From CAVYXF01 sp963772335 (GTDB lineage Bacteria; Pseudomonadota; Alphaproteobacteria; Rhizobiales; Rhodomicrobiaceae), in NCBI GenBank assembly GCA_963772335.1, contig CAVYXF010000001.1, positions 558,001 to 622,000 of the forward strand: a DNA stretch of 64,000 nucleotides, in the 5' to 3' direction. Shown here piece after piece: positions 1 through 9,074 of the stretch. The notes under the pieces are model-generated. The model was given only the letters and a program-made list of their open reading frames with translations, was not told the DNA's origin and ran no database searches. Made by a program: the position numbers and the translations under genes. The stretch's first letter is position 1. Every line of letters starts with the position of its first letter.

Positions 1-154
1 ACCATCTGGAGGCAAGGTCTTGTAATGATAAGCTATTCACGAATATCCATCTTGATTGTCATTGACCACCTGAATTTGTAATGCAAATCTTGCCTATTTC
101 ATAGAAGAGTCCTAGAATTAGCTGTTGAAAATATTTTTATCGAGGAGCAATCTT

Positions 155-550
155 ATGAGAAAACTCATTTTGGCTAGTGTTCTTCTTATCGGAACCACCT
201 CCTTCGCTGTGGCGCAGGATGCTCCGAAGTTCCTTGCCAATACCTATCCCGAGCATGCTCTTGCCGCAGCGCTCGGAGCGCGCGACGCGCTTTTCGGCAA
301 CGGAGCATCTTTAGACGCCAAGACGCGGGAACTCGTCGGGCTAGCGGTCGCCGCGCAAATCCCTTGCCAATATTGTAGCTACGCTCACACCAAGCGAGCC
401 AAAGCCTTAGGCGCGAGCGAAGCCGAAATCCGCGAAGCGGTCGCTATGGCAGCCTATGTTCGCCATTGGAGCACCGTTCTCAACGGGATGCAGTATGACT
501 TCACGGCCTTCAAGGCTGAATACGACGACCTCACAAAGAAGACGAACTGA
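155..550 (+). CDS. Exported AhpD/carboxymuconolactone decarboxylase-family protein
   Basis: The protein is a small all-helical AhpD-like protein of about 131 residues with an N-terminal signal peptide ending near AVAQD. The family redox motif CxxC is present as CQYCSYAH, with the downstream His expected in AhpD-type peroxidase centres. I chose the ATG at 155 because GAGGAG lies 7 bases upstream; an in-frame TTG at 125 lacks such a site. AhpD relatives reduce peroxides or decarboxylate lactones, but most are cytoplasmic, so a secreted copy is slightly unusual. The substrate is unknown. The upstream 124 bases are AT-rich and probably hold the promoter. A strong hairpin terminator follows. Confidence 0.8.
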   Translation: MRKLILASVLLIGTTSFAVAQDAPKFLANTYPEHALAAALGARDALFGNGASLDAKTRELVGLAVAAQIPCQYCSYAHTKRAKALGASEAEIREAVAMAAYVRHWSTVLNGMQYDFTAFKAEYDDLTKKTN

Positions 551-599
551 ACCACTGCTCTTCCCGAAAGCGCTTGCGCCCGTGAATGAGCAAGGCCTC

Positions 600-631
600 G
601 GCGCTGGTGCTAGGCACTAGCGCCTTTCTTT
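600..631 (+). terminator. Rho-independent terminator
   Basis: The arms GGCGCTGGTGC and GCACTAGCGCC enclose a three-base loop and are followed by TTTCTTT. It ends the AhpD-like gene and lies just before the left end of the IS630 element. Confidence 0.8.
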
Positions 632-654
632 GTTCCGCCTTGGGCTGCGCAATT

Positions 655-1719
655 TAGAGCGGATTCAAACCGACCGTACATAACCTGAATGGCGGAGATA
701 GTTGCGGCACTCGTCTTGTTTGAAGGTGTCGATGAGATCGCCGATAGCGGTCCAGAGGGCTTCGACCGAGCGGGCAGCGACCGTGCGCAGCAGGGCCTTC
801 AGCTTCGCGAACATCTGCTCGATCGGGTTGAGATCGGGCGAGTAAGGCGGCAGGTAGCGGAGTTCTGCGCCCGCGGCCTGGATGGCCTTGCGCACACCCT
901 CAACCTTGTGGCTTGACAGGTTGTCGAGAATGACAATGTCGCCGGGCTTCAAGGTCGGCACCAGCACCTGTTGCACATAGGCGAGGAAGCTCGCGCCATT
1001 GATGGCGCCGTCGAAAACCGCCGGGGCCGTCAAGCCGTCGGCTCTGAGGGCGCCAATGAATGTGGTCGTCTTCCAATGGCCATGCGGCACAGGCGCGACC
1101 AGGCGCTCGCCGCGCCTCGAGCGGCCGTAGCGGCGCGTCATGTTCGTCGTGGCCCAGGTCTCGTCGATGAAGACGAGGCGTTCCATGCTCAAGCTGCCTT
1201 GGGTTTTCCGCCACGCCTCGCGCGCAGCGGCAACGTCGGCTCGCTCTTGCTCGGCGGCGTGGCACGTCTTTTTTTGTGCGACAGATCAAGCGCCTGGAGT
1301 GTGGCCCACATGGTGGCGATGCACACCGTCACGTTCCGTTCGCGTATCGACCACTCTGTGAGTTCGGCCAAGGTCGCATCGGGATGAGCCGAGACGTAGG
1401 CGGCAAGCGCATCGAGATGACCGTCGAGCTTGCGCCCCGCACGACCGGTTTTCGGCAGGGCGGTTTCGATACCACGGAGCCGGCGTCGAGCCAGAGCTTT
1501 ATAGATGTAGGACACGCTGACTTCGAACAGCGGAGCCACTTCATAGACCCGCCCGCCACGATCAACCGCAGCCAGCACACGCGACCTCAGATCGTCCGAA
1601 TAGCTCTGTCCAGAGACCCATCCCATCGCCGCCCCCTCCTCATAGAGACGACAGGACAAGAATCACTGTTCGCGAAGTTTGTGAATCCCTTCGATTCTGG
1701 TCGGATTGAAAATGCTCTA
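655..1719 (-). mobile_element. IS630-family insertion sequence, apparently intact
   Basis: The element is about 1.06 kb and is bounded by TA dinucleotides. Its terminal inverted repeats begin TAGAGC and end CCGACC, matching at roughly 17 of 21 positions between the left end (655-675) and the right end (1699-1719). It carries one two-frame transposase on the minus strand. The right end abuts, and supplies the stop codon of, the secreted coiled-coil gene beside it. Confidence 0.85.
665..1626 (-). CDS. IS630-family transposase, read by -1 programmed frameshift
   Basis: Two overlapping frames encode one DDE transposase. The upstream frame (1626 to 1189) has the helix-turn-helix region, starting at an ATG behind GGAGGGGG. 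The downstream frame (ending at 665) has the catalytic core with FIDET, ILDN and NPIEQ giving the D, D and E residues. At 1269-1275 the coding strand has a run of seven A; slipping back one base there continues the reading as KKKTCHAAEQER and then into the catalytic frame, matching the usual continuous IS630 protein. All catalytic residues are present, so the element could be active. Confidence 0.85.
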
Positions 1720-3000
1720 GGACGTCGGCCCCAGCCTTCGCGTCAGCGTCTCGAACTCGCGGCGCAGCTGGTCGTTCTTGAATACCTGGTCGAAGCCCGG
1801 CGCCTCCAGCTTCTGGATCGCCTCGAAGGAGGTGCGGGCTTCCTCCATCAGCATGTGCAGCTGGAAGCTCGCCTCAACCGTCTCGAAGGTGTTGTCGGCG
1901 ATGGCGAGATCACGTGCGGTACGTTCGCGGGCCTCGGAGAGCTGGCGGCGCTGGGTGTCAAGATAATCGCGGTAGAAGCTTGCGACCTTCTCGGCGAAAT
2001 CCTGGCTGGCGATATTGGCATCGAGCGCCCGTTTCTGATCGGGGCGGTTCCGTCCGGCCGCGAGCCGGGCCAACTCGTCGCGCGCCTTGCGCACATCTTT
2101 CAGGATCTGGCGCAGCTTGCCCATGTAGTTCTGATCGATCTTCTCGATCAGCGTGTCCTGCGCGTGCACCATCATGGCGAACAGGGCGGCGTGCATGGCG
2201 AAATAGCGCCGCGCGGTGCGCACATTCTCATTGGACTGGGTTAGCAGCTCGCTTAAGCGGTCATCGATCGCCCGCGCGGCCTGGAAGGCGGTCACCATCT
2301 TGATCATGTCACCGCCGAGCACGCTGTCGAGCAGCAGGTCGAGCTGGACGTCGCCGATCTCGACGCCGGACTTGGCCAGCGCGTCCTTGATCTGCAGCTT
2401 GACCTTGCCGATCTCCTCCTCATTGGCCTTGATGCGTTGCTCGCGGTCGGCAATGGAGCTGTCGATCGAACCTTGCGTCTCCGACAGGACGCCCGGGAGG
2501 AAGCCACTCTCGGGGGCGCGCAGGCGCTTCTCGCGCAGGGTCGCGATGTCGTCCTTGAGCGTGCTTATGGTCTTGCGGTGCTCCTGCAGTTTTTGCTGCA
2601 TCTCGACGACCGGCGCGTCGGTCACGATTTCCAGCGCGCTGTCGAGCAGCCGCCTGATATTCTCCTCCCGGTCCTCGCGAGTCTCCTTCCAGAGCGGCGG
2701 GATGACATAGCGCTCCTTGCTCGGCAGGTCCTTCAGCTTGGCGCGCTGCTCCGCGGTCTGGGTTAAGATGGCATCAATGGCGGCGAGCAGCTTGCGCGAC
2801 TGCCGATAGGCCGGATCATCGGCCATCGCCTTTTCCGGCTGGTCGGGCGATGCCGGTTGCGGCGGCTGGGCCTGCTGCGCCGCTGGCGGGCTGGCGGGAG
2901 CCTCAGGCGGCGGTGTCTGGGCGCAAAGACTGGCGGATAGGAATGTCACCGCAAGGACCGCGGCGGAGGCACCAAGGAACGGCCTGGCTCGATGCAACAT
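1717..3000 (-). CDS. Secreted coiled-coil protein of unknown function, 3' end set by IS630
   Basis: The protein has about 427 residues: a signal peptide ending near SLCAQ, a Pro/Ala/Gln-rich linker (residues about 27-55), and then long charged heptad-like helices to the end. No enzyme motif is recognised. I chose the ATG at 3000, which has AAGGAG ten bases upstream; an ATG at 3009 is too close to that site. The last codon is followed by TAG contributed by the terminal repeat of the neighbouring IS630, so the natural C-terminus may have been lost. It is transcribed divergently from the acyl-CoA dehydrogenase gene. A periplasmic scaffold role is only a guess. Confidence 0.7.
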   Translation of the reverse strand: MLHRARPFLGASAAVLAVTFLSASLCAQTPPPEAPASPPAAQQAQPPQPASPDQPEKAMADDPAYRQSRKLLAAIDAILTQTAEQRAKLKDLPSKERYVIPPLWKETREDREENIRRLLDSALEIVTDAPVVEMQQKLQEHRKTISTLKDDIATLREKRLRAPESGFLPGVLSETQGSIDSSIADREQRIKANEEEIGKVKLQIKDALAKSGVEIGDVQLDLLLDSVLGGDMIKMVTAFQAARAIDDRLSELLTQSNENVRTARRYFAMHAALFAMMVHAQDTLIEKIDQNYMGKLRQILKDVRKARDELARLAAGRNRPDQKRALDANIASQDFAEKVASFYRDYLDTQRRQLSEARERTARDLAIADNTFETVEASFQLHMLMEEARTSFEAIQKLEAPGFDQVFKNDQLRREFETLTRRLGPTS

Positions 3001-3129
3001 GGGCGTCATGCTCCTTACGGTGAAGGCGCTGGAGACAGCTACACTGCGCCACGTTTCTTCAATCTTGCATGAATGGCGTCCACAAGTAATGTGGCGCAGC
3101 TCGCAGAGTGCGGCAAGGGTGGAAAAAAC

Positions 3130-4314
3130 ATGACGAGCCAAATCGGCCATAATCGCAAGCAGGGGCTCAGCTTCGGCTTGAGCGAAACTGCAAATATGCT
3201 TGTCGAAACAGTCTCTTCTTTCGCGCAGGCAGAAATTGCCCCACGCGCCGAGGAAATCGACCGCAGCAATACTTTTCCGCGTGACCTCTGGCCCAGGCTC
3301 GGCGATCTCGGCGTGCATGGCATCACCGTCGAGGAGGAATGGGGCGGCTCCGGCCTCGGCTATCTCGAGCATTGCCTCGCCATGGAGGAGATCAGCCGGG
3401 CCTCGGCCTCGGTCGGGCTCTCTTATGGCGCGCATTCCAATCTGTGCGTTAACCAGATCCGCCGCTGGGGGACCGATGAGCAGAAGCGCCGCTATCTGCC
3501 CAAGCTGATTTCCGGCGAGCATGTCGGCGCACTGGCGATGTCGGAGGCCGGTTCTGGCTCGGACGTGGTCTCGATGCGGCTCAAGGCCGAGAAGAAGGGC
3601 GACGCTTACGTGCTGAACGGCACCAAGATGTGGATCACCAACGGTCCGCACGCCGAGACCCTGGTGGTCTATGCCAGAACCGACCCGAACGCCGGCCCTC
3701 GCGGCCTCACCGCTTTTCTCATCGAGAAGGACTTCAAGGGCTTTACGGCCTCCCAGAAGCTCGACAAACTTGGCATGCGCGGCTCCGATACGTCAGAGCT
3801 GGTGTTCGAGGACTGCGAGGTGCCGCAGGAGAATATCCTCGGCCCCCTCAATGCCGGCGTGAAGGTGTTGATGTCCGGCCTCGACTATGAGCGCGTAGTA
3901 CTCGCCGCCGGACCGCTCGGCATCATGCAGAACGCCATGGACATCGTCCTGCCCTATGTGCACGAGCGCAAGCAGTTCGGCCAGCCGATCGGCGCGTTCC
4001 AGCTGATGCAGGGCAAGCTCGCCGACATGTACACCACCATGAACGCGGCCAAGGCCTATGTTTACGCCGTGGCGCAGGCCTGCGATCGCGGCGAGACCAC
4101 CCGCAAGGATGCCGCCGGCGCGATCCTTTATGCCGCCGAGAAGGCCACCTGGATGACGCTGGAGGCGGTGCAGATACTAGGCGGCAACGGCTATATCAAC
4201 GACTACCCGACGGGACGTCTCCTGCGTGACGCCAAACTTTACGAGATAGGTGCGGGCACCAGCGAAATCCGCCGGATGCTGATTGGCCGCGAGCTGTTCG
4301 AGGAATCGGCTTAA
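3130..4314 (+). CDS. ivd: Isovaleryl-CoA dehydrogenase
   Basis: This is an FAD-dependent acyl-CoA dehydrogenase of 394 residues in leucine breakdown. It oxidises isovaleryl-CoA to 3-methylcrotonyl-CoA and passes electrons to ETF. Family marks include AMSEAGSGSD, WITNGP and GGNGYINDYPTGRLLRDAK. The subfamily is shown by GLDYERVVLA, where the Glu occupies the catalytic position special to isovaleryl-CoA dehydrogenases, and by Ala in GAGTSEIRR, where other acyl-CoA dehydrogenases carry the catalytic Glu. An upstream in-frame ATG at 3073 would add 19 residues unlike the family; the ATG at 3130 gives the usual length. The usual partner genes for methylcrotonyl-CoA carboxylase are not in the window. 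Confidence 0.9.
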   Translation: MTSQIGHNRKQGLSFGLSETANMLVETVSSFAQAEIAPRAEEIDRSNTFPRDLWPRLGDLGVHGITVEEEWGGSGLGYLEHCLAMEEISRASASVGLSYGAHSNLCVNQIRRWGTDEQKRRYLPKLISGEHVGALAMSEAGSGSDVVSMRLKAEKKGDAYVLNGTKMWITNGPHAETLVVYARTDPNAGPRGLTAFLIEKDFKGFTASQKLDKLGMRGSDTSELVFEDCEVPQENILGPLNAGVKVLMSGLDYERVVLAAGPLGIMQNAMDIVLPYVHERKQFGQPIGAFQLMQGKLADMYTTMNAAKAYVYAVAQACDRGETTRKDAAGAILYAAEKATWMTLEAVQILGGNGYINDYPTGRLLRDAKLYEIGAGTSEIRRMLIGRELFEESA

Positions 4315-4565
4315 CACGCGGAATTAACTGAGTTCCTCACAAAGCAATTCACATCCTTGCCGGTTTGCGGCATGATCCGGCGCGGTGAAGGTGGGCTGTT
4401 TCCGATTTACGGATCAAAGAAATAGCCGGGCTGTTTGCCGGGGGAGAATGACAGCGCCTTCATGGGAGCACCAGGCCCGAACGGCTGGGGCGAAAAGCGC
4501 ATAGGTTCAAGCTTTTCTACCGTCGGTTACCCTGGCCTTCTGAATTGGCGCTTGGGAGCGGCGTT

Positions 4566-5738
4566 ATGTGGTGCTGGCGAAACGGCATGGCATTTGCGGC
4601 GGCGACCTCGGCTGTCGCGGCGGCAACCATCGTTCTTCCGTCCCTGCCTGGGCATGCCGAGAATTACCGGATCAACAATGTTGACCACGCCCAGCGTATC
4701 CACATGCGCGAGACCCCCTCGAACCGCGCGAAGGTCGTCGCCTATATCGTGCCGAATGCGCGTCTGGAAGGCACAGGCAAATGCGATGACCGATGGTGTG
4801 AGGTGATCTACAAGGAGCACGCAGGCTGGGTGTTCCGGAAATATCTCCTCTCCGAGCCTAATCATGCCTCCCAACCTCCCGCACCGCCGGCGGAAAAAGA
4901 GCCCGCCGCCGCGGCTCTCCCCGAATCGGCGGGAAACGCAGCCCAAGCGACCGCCGAGCCGGACGATAAGACACTGCGGCTCGTTTTCACCGATGGCCGG
5001 CCTATCCCCGTTTACGCCTTCCCCAGCAATCGGCTGCCGGCGGCAGGGCGTCTTTCGCCCGGTACGGAGCAGGTCGAAGACCTCGGCAATTGCAGCCGCC
5101 ACTTCTGCTATATCCGGTCCGGCTCGCTGGTCGGTTGGGTCCCCGATAACGCCGTCACGAAGGAGCGCAAGGCCGCGGTATCGCCTCAAACCCAGGAGAC
5201 GGCAGCAACCGTCGCGCCGGCGCCACGCGATATCGACGCGACCATGGCAACCGCCACCCAAACCGCTGGAGAAGCGGAGGGCATCATCCCACCGCCTGAT
5301 TCAATCGACACCAAGTCCTATTCGCTGGCCGGTCTTTCGGGCGATGCATCGCTGCCGGTGCGCGAGGCACCGGAAGATGGCGCTCGAATTCTCGGCTGGA
5401 TTCCTGGCAGCGCCAAGAACATCGAAGGCCTGCGCAAATGCGTGCTGAAATTCTGCCTGGTGCGCTATGAGGCGCTAACCGGCTGGGTCGCGCGCCGGCA
5501 TCTGGCAGATGAAAGCGCCGCGACAAGCCGGCAATACCTCGTCAGCGGCGTCGCACTCTGGGGTGCGGTCGACGTGGTTGATTTCCCCGGCTCCGATGCC
5601 GCCGTGGTCGGCCATATCCCGGCCTACGCCACCGGCATCGTCCCGATCGGCAGTTGCGATCGGAACTGGTGCCATGTGCGCTATCTCGGCATTGCCGGCT
5701 GGGTTCCCGGCCGATATCTGGCCTTGCAGAACCGCTAG
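4566..5738 (+). CDS. Secreted protein with four SH3-like repeats
   Basis: A signal peptide of about 31 residues (ending GHA) precedes four bacterial SH3-like domains separated by Pro/Ala-rich or acidic linkers. Each domain ends in a GWV-type motif (HAGWV, LVGWV, LTGWV, IAGWV) and each contains one C-x4-C pair (CDDRWC, CSRHFC, CVLKFC, CDRNWC), suggesting one disulphide per repeat in the periplasm. SH3b domains of this kind usually bind peptidoglycan or envelope proteins. I chose the ATG at 4566 behind GGGAGCGG over a TTG at 4545. It is monocistronic and followed by a strong palindrome. No catalytic domain is attached. Confidence 0.75.
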   Translation: MWCWRNGMAFAAATSAVAAATIVLPSLPGHAENYRINNVDHAQRIHMRETPSNRAKVVAYIVPNARLEGTGKCDDRWCEVIYKEHAGWVFRKYLLSEPNHASQPPAPPAEKEPAAAALPESAGNAAQATAEPDDKTLRLVFTDGRPIPVYAFPSNRLPAAGRLSPGTEQVEDLGNCSRHFCYIRSGSLVGWVPDNAVTKERKAAVSPQTQETAATVAPAPRDIDATMATATQTAGEAEGIIPPPDSIDTKSYSLAGLSGDASLPVREAPEDGARILGWIPGSAKNIEGLRKCVLKFCLVRYEALTGWVARRHLADESAATSRQYLVSGVALWGAVDVVDFPGSDAAVVGHIPAYATGIVPIGSCDRNWCHVRYLGIAGWVPGRYLALQNR

Positions 5739-5785
5739 TGCATCGGACCGAAAAGTGTAGGCACTTTTCGGACAATCCGATGCAC
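5739..5785. repeat. Intergenic palindrome downstream of the SH3-repeat gene
   Basis: The left arm GTGCATCGGACCGAAAAGTG (5739-5758) is mirrored by an arm at 5762-5785 with a four-base insertion, leaving a loop of three bases. Palindromes of this pattern are dispersed between genes in Hyphomicrobiales. It starts directly after the stop codon, so it may also terminate or stabilise the transcript. Confidence 0.7.
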
Positions 5786-5899
5786 CAACAAAGATTTAGA
5801 GCGCAGCTCCGCGTTCAGCGCTTTAGTGTGGCGCCTCGCAATTGACGACCAATTTCGCGGCTCAGTTGGGAGTCGGCATTTGCGGACGGGACACGAGCC

Positions 5900-6229
5900 C
5901 TATTCCCCGCTGCCCGCCCTGGCACGCAGTACGACAATCTCGTCAGGGCGCGCATAGTTGAGCAGCGCCCGCGCCTGCTCGTCCAAAAGATCGGGCTGCT
6001 CCTTGGCGCGGGTCGTGATCAGCGCGACATCGTGCTCGATGAGCTCGCGCTCGCGCTTGAGGGCCGTCAGCTCCTCCTCCAGCTGCCTGACGCGCTGCGC
6101 GAGCTGGGCCCGCTTGTGCAGGCCATGCTCGCCCTCCACGGCGTGATAGGCAAAATAGCCGATCAGCGCGAGGCACATCGCAAGGAAGAGCGCCGCACGT
6201 CCGTTTTTGCTCTTCCGTGTGGTGATCAT
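5900..6229 (-). CDS. ftsB: Septum formation initiator, FtsB/DivIC family
   Basis: The protein has 109 residues: a basic N-terminus, one membrane helix (about residues 12-31) and a coiled coil (about 38-75) followed by a short C-terminal region. This is the bitopic architecture of FtsB/DivIC, which joins FtsL and FtsQ at the division site and helps activate septal peptidoglycan synthesis. It lies downstream of enolase, as is common in alphaproteobacteria, although here a convergent gene sits between the two. The symbol rests on architecture and position rather than strong sequence motifs. Confidence 0.8.
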   Translation of the reverse strand: MITTRKSKNGRAALFLAMCLALIGYFAYHAVEGEHGLHKRAQLAQRVRQLEEELTALKRERELIEHDVALITTRAKEQPDLLDEQARALLNYARPDEIVVLRARAGSGE

Positions 6230-6402
6230 GATCCCGCGCTGCCCTCCGATCGTTGGCGCCGATTGAAGCCTACGACCGGTAAACGGCTCCTTAAGAAAGT
6301 CGCCTGGTCATGGCAGCAGCACGATATAAACGCTAGAAACCTCGGCCGCGATGCTAGTGGAAAACCATCAGACCTCACAGGCCGTAGGAGGGGACTAAGG
6401 CG

Positions 6403-6966
6403 ATGCTGGATTTCTTTCAGAGATACAGTGAGGCGCTGCAAGCACTGGCGGCCGTGACCTCCATTATCGTGTTAATCCCGTCCGCCATCATTTTCATACT
6501 CAACCAGCAGGCGCAGCGGGCTCTCGCTCGGGAGGAAAACCACAAATATATCATCGAGCAATATCGTAATTTCCTGCAGCTTTGCCTTCCCTTTTCGAAT
6601 CTCTCCCTGGAATCGGGAACTCCGCGTTCCGACCTGTCGAGAGACGAGCATCTCCAGCGCGACATCCTGTTCGATATTTTGACGTCCATATTCGAGCGGG
6701 CATTCATCACCTATTCGGACTCGCGACGCTCCGACCGGAAATTACAATGGCAGGGCTGGGACAATTACATCGGGCAATATGCCAATCGGCCCGATTACCT
6801 GGAGTGGTGGCGGCGCCATATGTTCCACGACCGCCCGGCCGGTTTCTTCCAGCCCGGCATGTCACAATATGATCAGCGGTTCGAAAGCTACATGTTCGAG
6901 AAGCTGCGCAATCCCTTTATGGCGTTCGAGCGGGACGGAACGCTGGAGAAGTTCAAACTGAGCTGA
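6403..6966 (+). CDS. Hypothetical single-pass membrane protein
   Basis: The protein has 187 residues with one N-terminal membrane helix (about residues 15-34) followed by a soluble region rich in aromatic and charged residues. I do not recognise the family. A good ribosome site, GGAGGGG, lies 9 bases before the ATG. The gene runs against enolase and their 3' ends overlap by 14 bases. Its position breaks the usual enolase-ftsB order, so it may be a later insertion. Confidence 0.65.
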   Translation: MLDFFQRYSEALQALAAVTSIIVLIPSAIIFILNQQAQRALAREENHKYIIEQYRNFLQLCLPFSNLSLESGTPRSDLSRDEHLQRDILFDILTSIFERAFITYSDSRRSDRKLQWQGWDNYIGQYANRPDYLEWWRRHMFHDRPAGFFQPGMSQYDQRFESYMFEKLRNPFMAFERDGTLEKFKLS

Positions 6967-8242
6967 CCTTATTGGGCAGCACGGAACGCCCGGCATAGAC
7001 CGCCATGGTGTCCAGCTCCTCCTCGATGCGCAGCAGCTGATTGTATTTGGCGAGCCGGTCGGAGCGCGACAGCGAACCGGTCTTGATCTGGCCGGCATTG
7101 GTGGCGACCGCCAGATCGGCGATGGTGGAATCCTCGGTCTCGCCCGAGCGGTGCGAGATCACCGCATTATAGCGCGAACGCTGGGCAAGGCTGACCGCAT
7201 CGAGCGTCTCGGAGAGCGTGCCGATCTGGTTGACCTTGACCAGAATGGCATTGGCGATACCCTCGTCGATGCCGCGCTGCAGGCGTACGGGATTGGTGAC
7301 GAACAAATCGTCGCCGACGAGCTGGCACCTCTTGCCGATCGCGTCGGTGAGGAGCTTCCAGCCCTCCCAGTCGTCCTCGGCCATGCCGTCTTCGATGGAG
7401 ATGATCGGATATTTGTCGACGAGTGCGGCATAGAACTCGGCCATGGCGCCGGGTTCGAGCGTCTTCTTCTCGCCCTGCAAGGCGTATTTGCCGTCCTTGA
7501 AGAACTCGGTCGAGGCGGAATCGAGCGCCAGGAACACATCCTCGCCCAGTCTATACCCGGCCTTCTCCACGGAACGGGCAACGAAGCTCAGCGCCTCGTC
7601 GGCCGAGTTGAGGCCAGGCGCAAAGCCGCCTTCATCGCCGACATTGGTGTTATGGCCGGCCTCTTTCAGCAGCTTCCTCAGTGTATGGAAGATCTCCGCG
7701 CCCATCCGCAGGCCATCGGCGAAAGTGTCGGCGCCGACCGGCATAATCATGAATTCCTGGAAGTCGAGCGCATTGTCGGCATGGGCGCCGCCATTGATGA
7801 TGTTCATCATTGGAACGGGGAGAACGTGCGCATTCACGCCGCCCAAATAGTGGAACAGCGGTAGGCCCGATGCCTCGCCGGCGGCCTTCGCGACCGCGAG
7901 CGACACGCCAAGAATGGCATTCGCGCCGAGGCGGCCCTTGTTTTCGGTGCCGTCGAGCATGATCATGGTCTCATCGATCCGGCGCTGCTCCTCGGCCTCC
8001 ATGCCTTGCAGCGCGTCAAAAATCTCGCCATTGACCGCCTCGACCGCCTGCTCCACGCCCTTGCCGAGATATTTGCTGCCGCCGTCGCGCAGCTCATGCG
8101 CCTCATGTGCGCCGGTCGAGGCACCCGACGGCACGCCCGCGCGGCCCATCGTGCCGTCCTCCAGGATGACATCGACCTCCACCGTCGGATTGCCCCGGCT
8201 ATCGAGAATTTGCCGGCCGATAATGTCTGCAATCGCGGTCAT
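6953..8242 (-). CDS. eno: Enolase (phosphopyruvate hydratase)
   Basis: Enolase interconverts 2-phosphoglycerate and phosphoenolpyruvate in glycolysis. The protein has 429 residues, the usual bacterial length. It begins MTAIADIIGRQILDSRGNPT and carries the signature LVKVNQIGTLSET with the catalytic Lys, the metal-binding SIEDGM and GDDLFVTN segments, and the SHRSGETED loop. GGAGG lies 7 bases before the ATG at 8242. The gene is divergent from queC across 97 bases. Its stop codon lies within the 3' end of the convergent hypothetical gene. Confidence 0.97.
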   Translation of the reverse strand: MTAIADIIGRQILDSRGNPTVEVDVILEDGTMGRAGVPSGASTGAHEAHELRDGGSKYLGKGVEQAVEAVNGEIFDALQGMEAEEQRRIDETMIMLDGTENKGRLGANAILGVSLAVAKAAGEASGLPLFHYLGGVNAHVLPVPMMNIINGGAHADNALDFQEFMIMPVGADTFADGLRMGAEIFHTLRKLLKEAGHNTNVGDEGGFAPGLNSADEALSFVARSVEKAGYRLGEDVFLALDSASTEFFKDGKYALQGEKKTLEPGAMAEFYAALVDKYPIISIEDGMAEDDWEGWKLLTDAIGKRCQLVGDDLFVTNPVRLQRGIDEGIANAILVKVNQIGTLSETLDAVSLAQRSRYNAVISHRSGETEDSTIADLAVATNAGQIKTGSLSRSDRLAKYNQLLRIEEELDTMAVYAGRSVLPNKVSSV

Positions 8243-8339
8243 GGGAAGACCTCCTTCATGGCTGGTGCCTTGACTCTTGGCGCCGGTTATAGATGGACTC
8301 GGGTAGCAGGACGACGGTTTTTTAGGGTGAGGTGAAGCG

Positions 8340-9062
8340 ATGGCCGAGACCGCGACCGACAATGCGCTCGTGCTCTTCTCCGGCGGCCAGGACTCGACCG
8401 TATGCCTTGCGCTTGCCCTGCATCGCTACGGCCATGTCGAGACCGTCGGCTTCCGCTACGGTCAGCGCCATAATGCCGAGCTGATTGCAAGAAAGACGGT
8501 GCGGGAAGCGATCGCCGCACGATTCCCCGAGTGGAGCGAAAAGCTCGGGCTTGATCATGAGGTCGATCTGTCGGCGCTAGGGGCCCTCAGCGATACAGCC
8601 CTCACGCGCGAGACCGAGATCAAGCTCAGCGCCAGCGGCCTGCCGAACACGTTTATTCCCGGCCGCAATATCCTGTTCTTCACCTATGCCGCCACGATCG
8701 GCTACCGCCGCGGCATCATGCGGCTGATCGGCGGCATGTGCGAGACCGACTATTCCGGCTATCCCGACTGCCGGAACGAAACCCTGATGAGCCTCACGAA
8801 AACCCTTCAGCTCGGCACAGAGGCACCGTTCCATATCGAGACGCCGCTGATGTGGCGCGATAAGGCGCAGACCTGGGCGCTCGCCGAAGCGCTCGGGGGC
8901 CCTGCCCTCACCAATATCATCGTCGAGCACAGCCACACCTGCTATCTCGGCGTGCGCGAGGTGCGCCATGACTGGGGCTATGGCTGCGGCGAATGCCCCG
9001 CTTGCCAGTTGCGCGCGGCAGGGTATGAGAAATGGCGCCGCGGACGGGCGGGCAAGAGTTAA
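8340..9062 (+). CDS. queC: 7-cyano-7-deazaguanine synthase
   Basis: QueC converts 7-carboxy-7-deazaguanine to preQ0 with ATP and ammonia, in the queuosine tRNA-modification pathway. The PP-loop motif SGGQDS is near the N-terminus and the zinc-binding cysteines are seen as HTCYLGV and CGECPAC near the C-terminus. The 240-residue length fits the family. It is followed after 12 bases by a small unknown gene and then by queF, the next step of the pathway; queD and queE are not in the window. Confidence 0.95.
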   Translation: MAETATDNALVLFSGGQDSTVCLALALHRYGHVETVGFRYGQRHNAELIARKTVREAIAARFPEWSEKLGLDHEVDLSALGALSDTALTRETEIKLSASGLPNTFIPGRNILFFTYAATIGYRRGIMRLIGGMCETDYSGYPDCRNETLMSLTKTLQLGTEAPFHIETPLMWRDKAQTWALAEALGGPALTNIIVEHSHTCYLGVREVRHDWGYGCGECPACQLRAAGYEKWRRGRAGKS

Positions 9063-9074
9063 GGGGGGACATGC

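Noticed and set aside
970..2250. Long plus-strand open frames across the IS630 and coiled-coil genes
   Set aside because: They are antisense shadows of high-GC genes with no family resemblance or ribosome sites.
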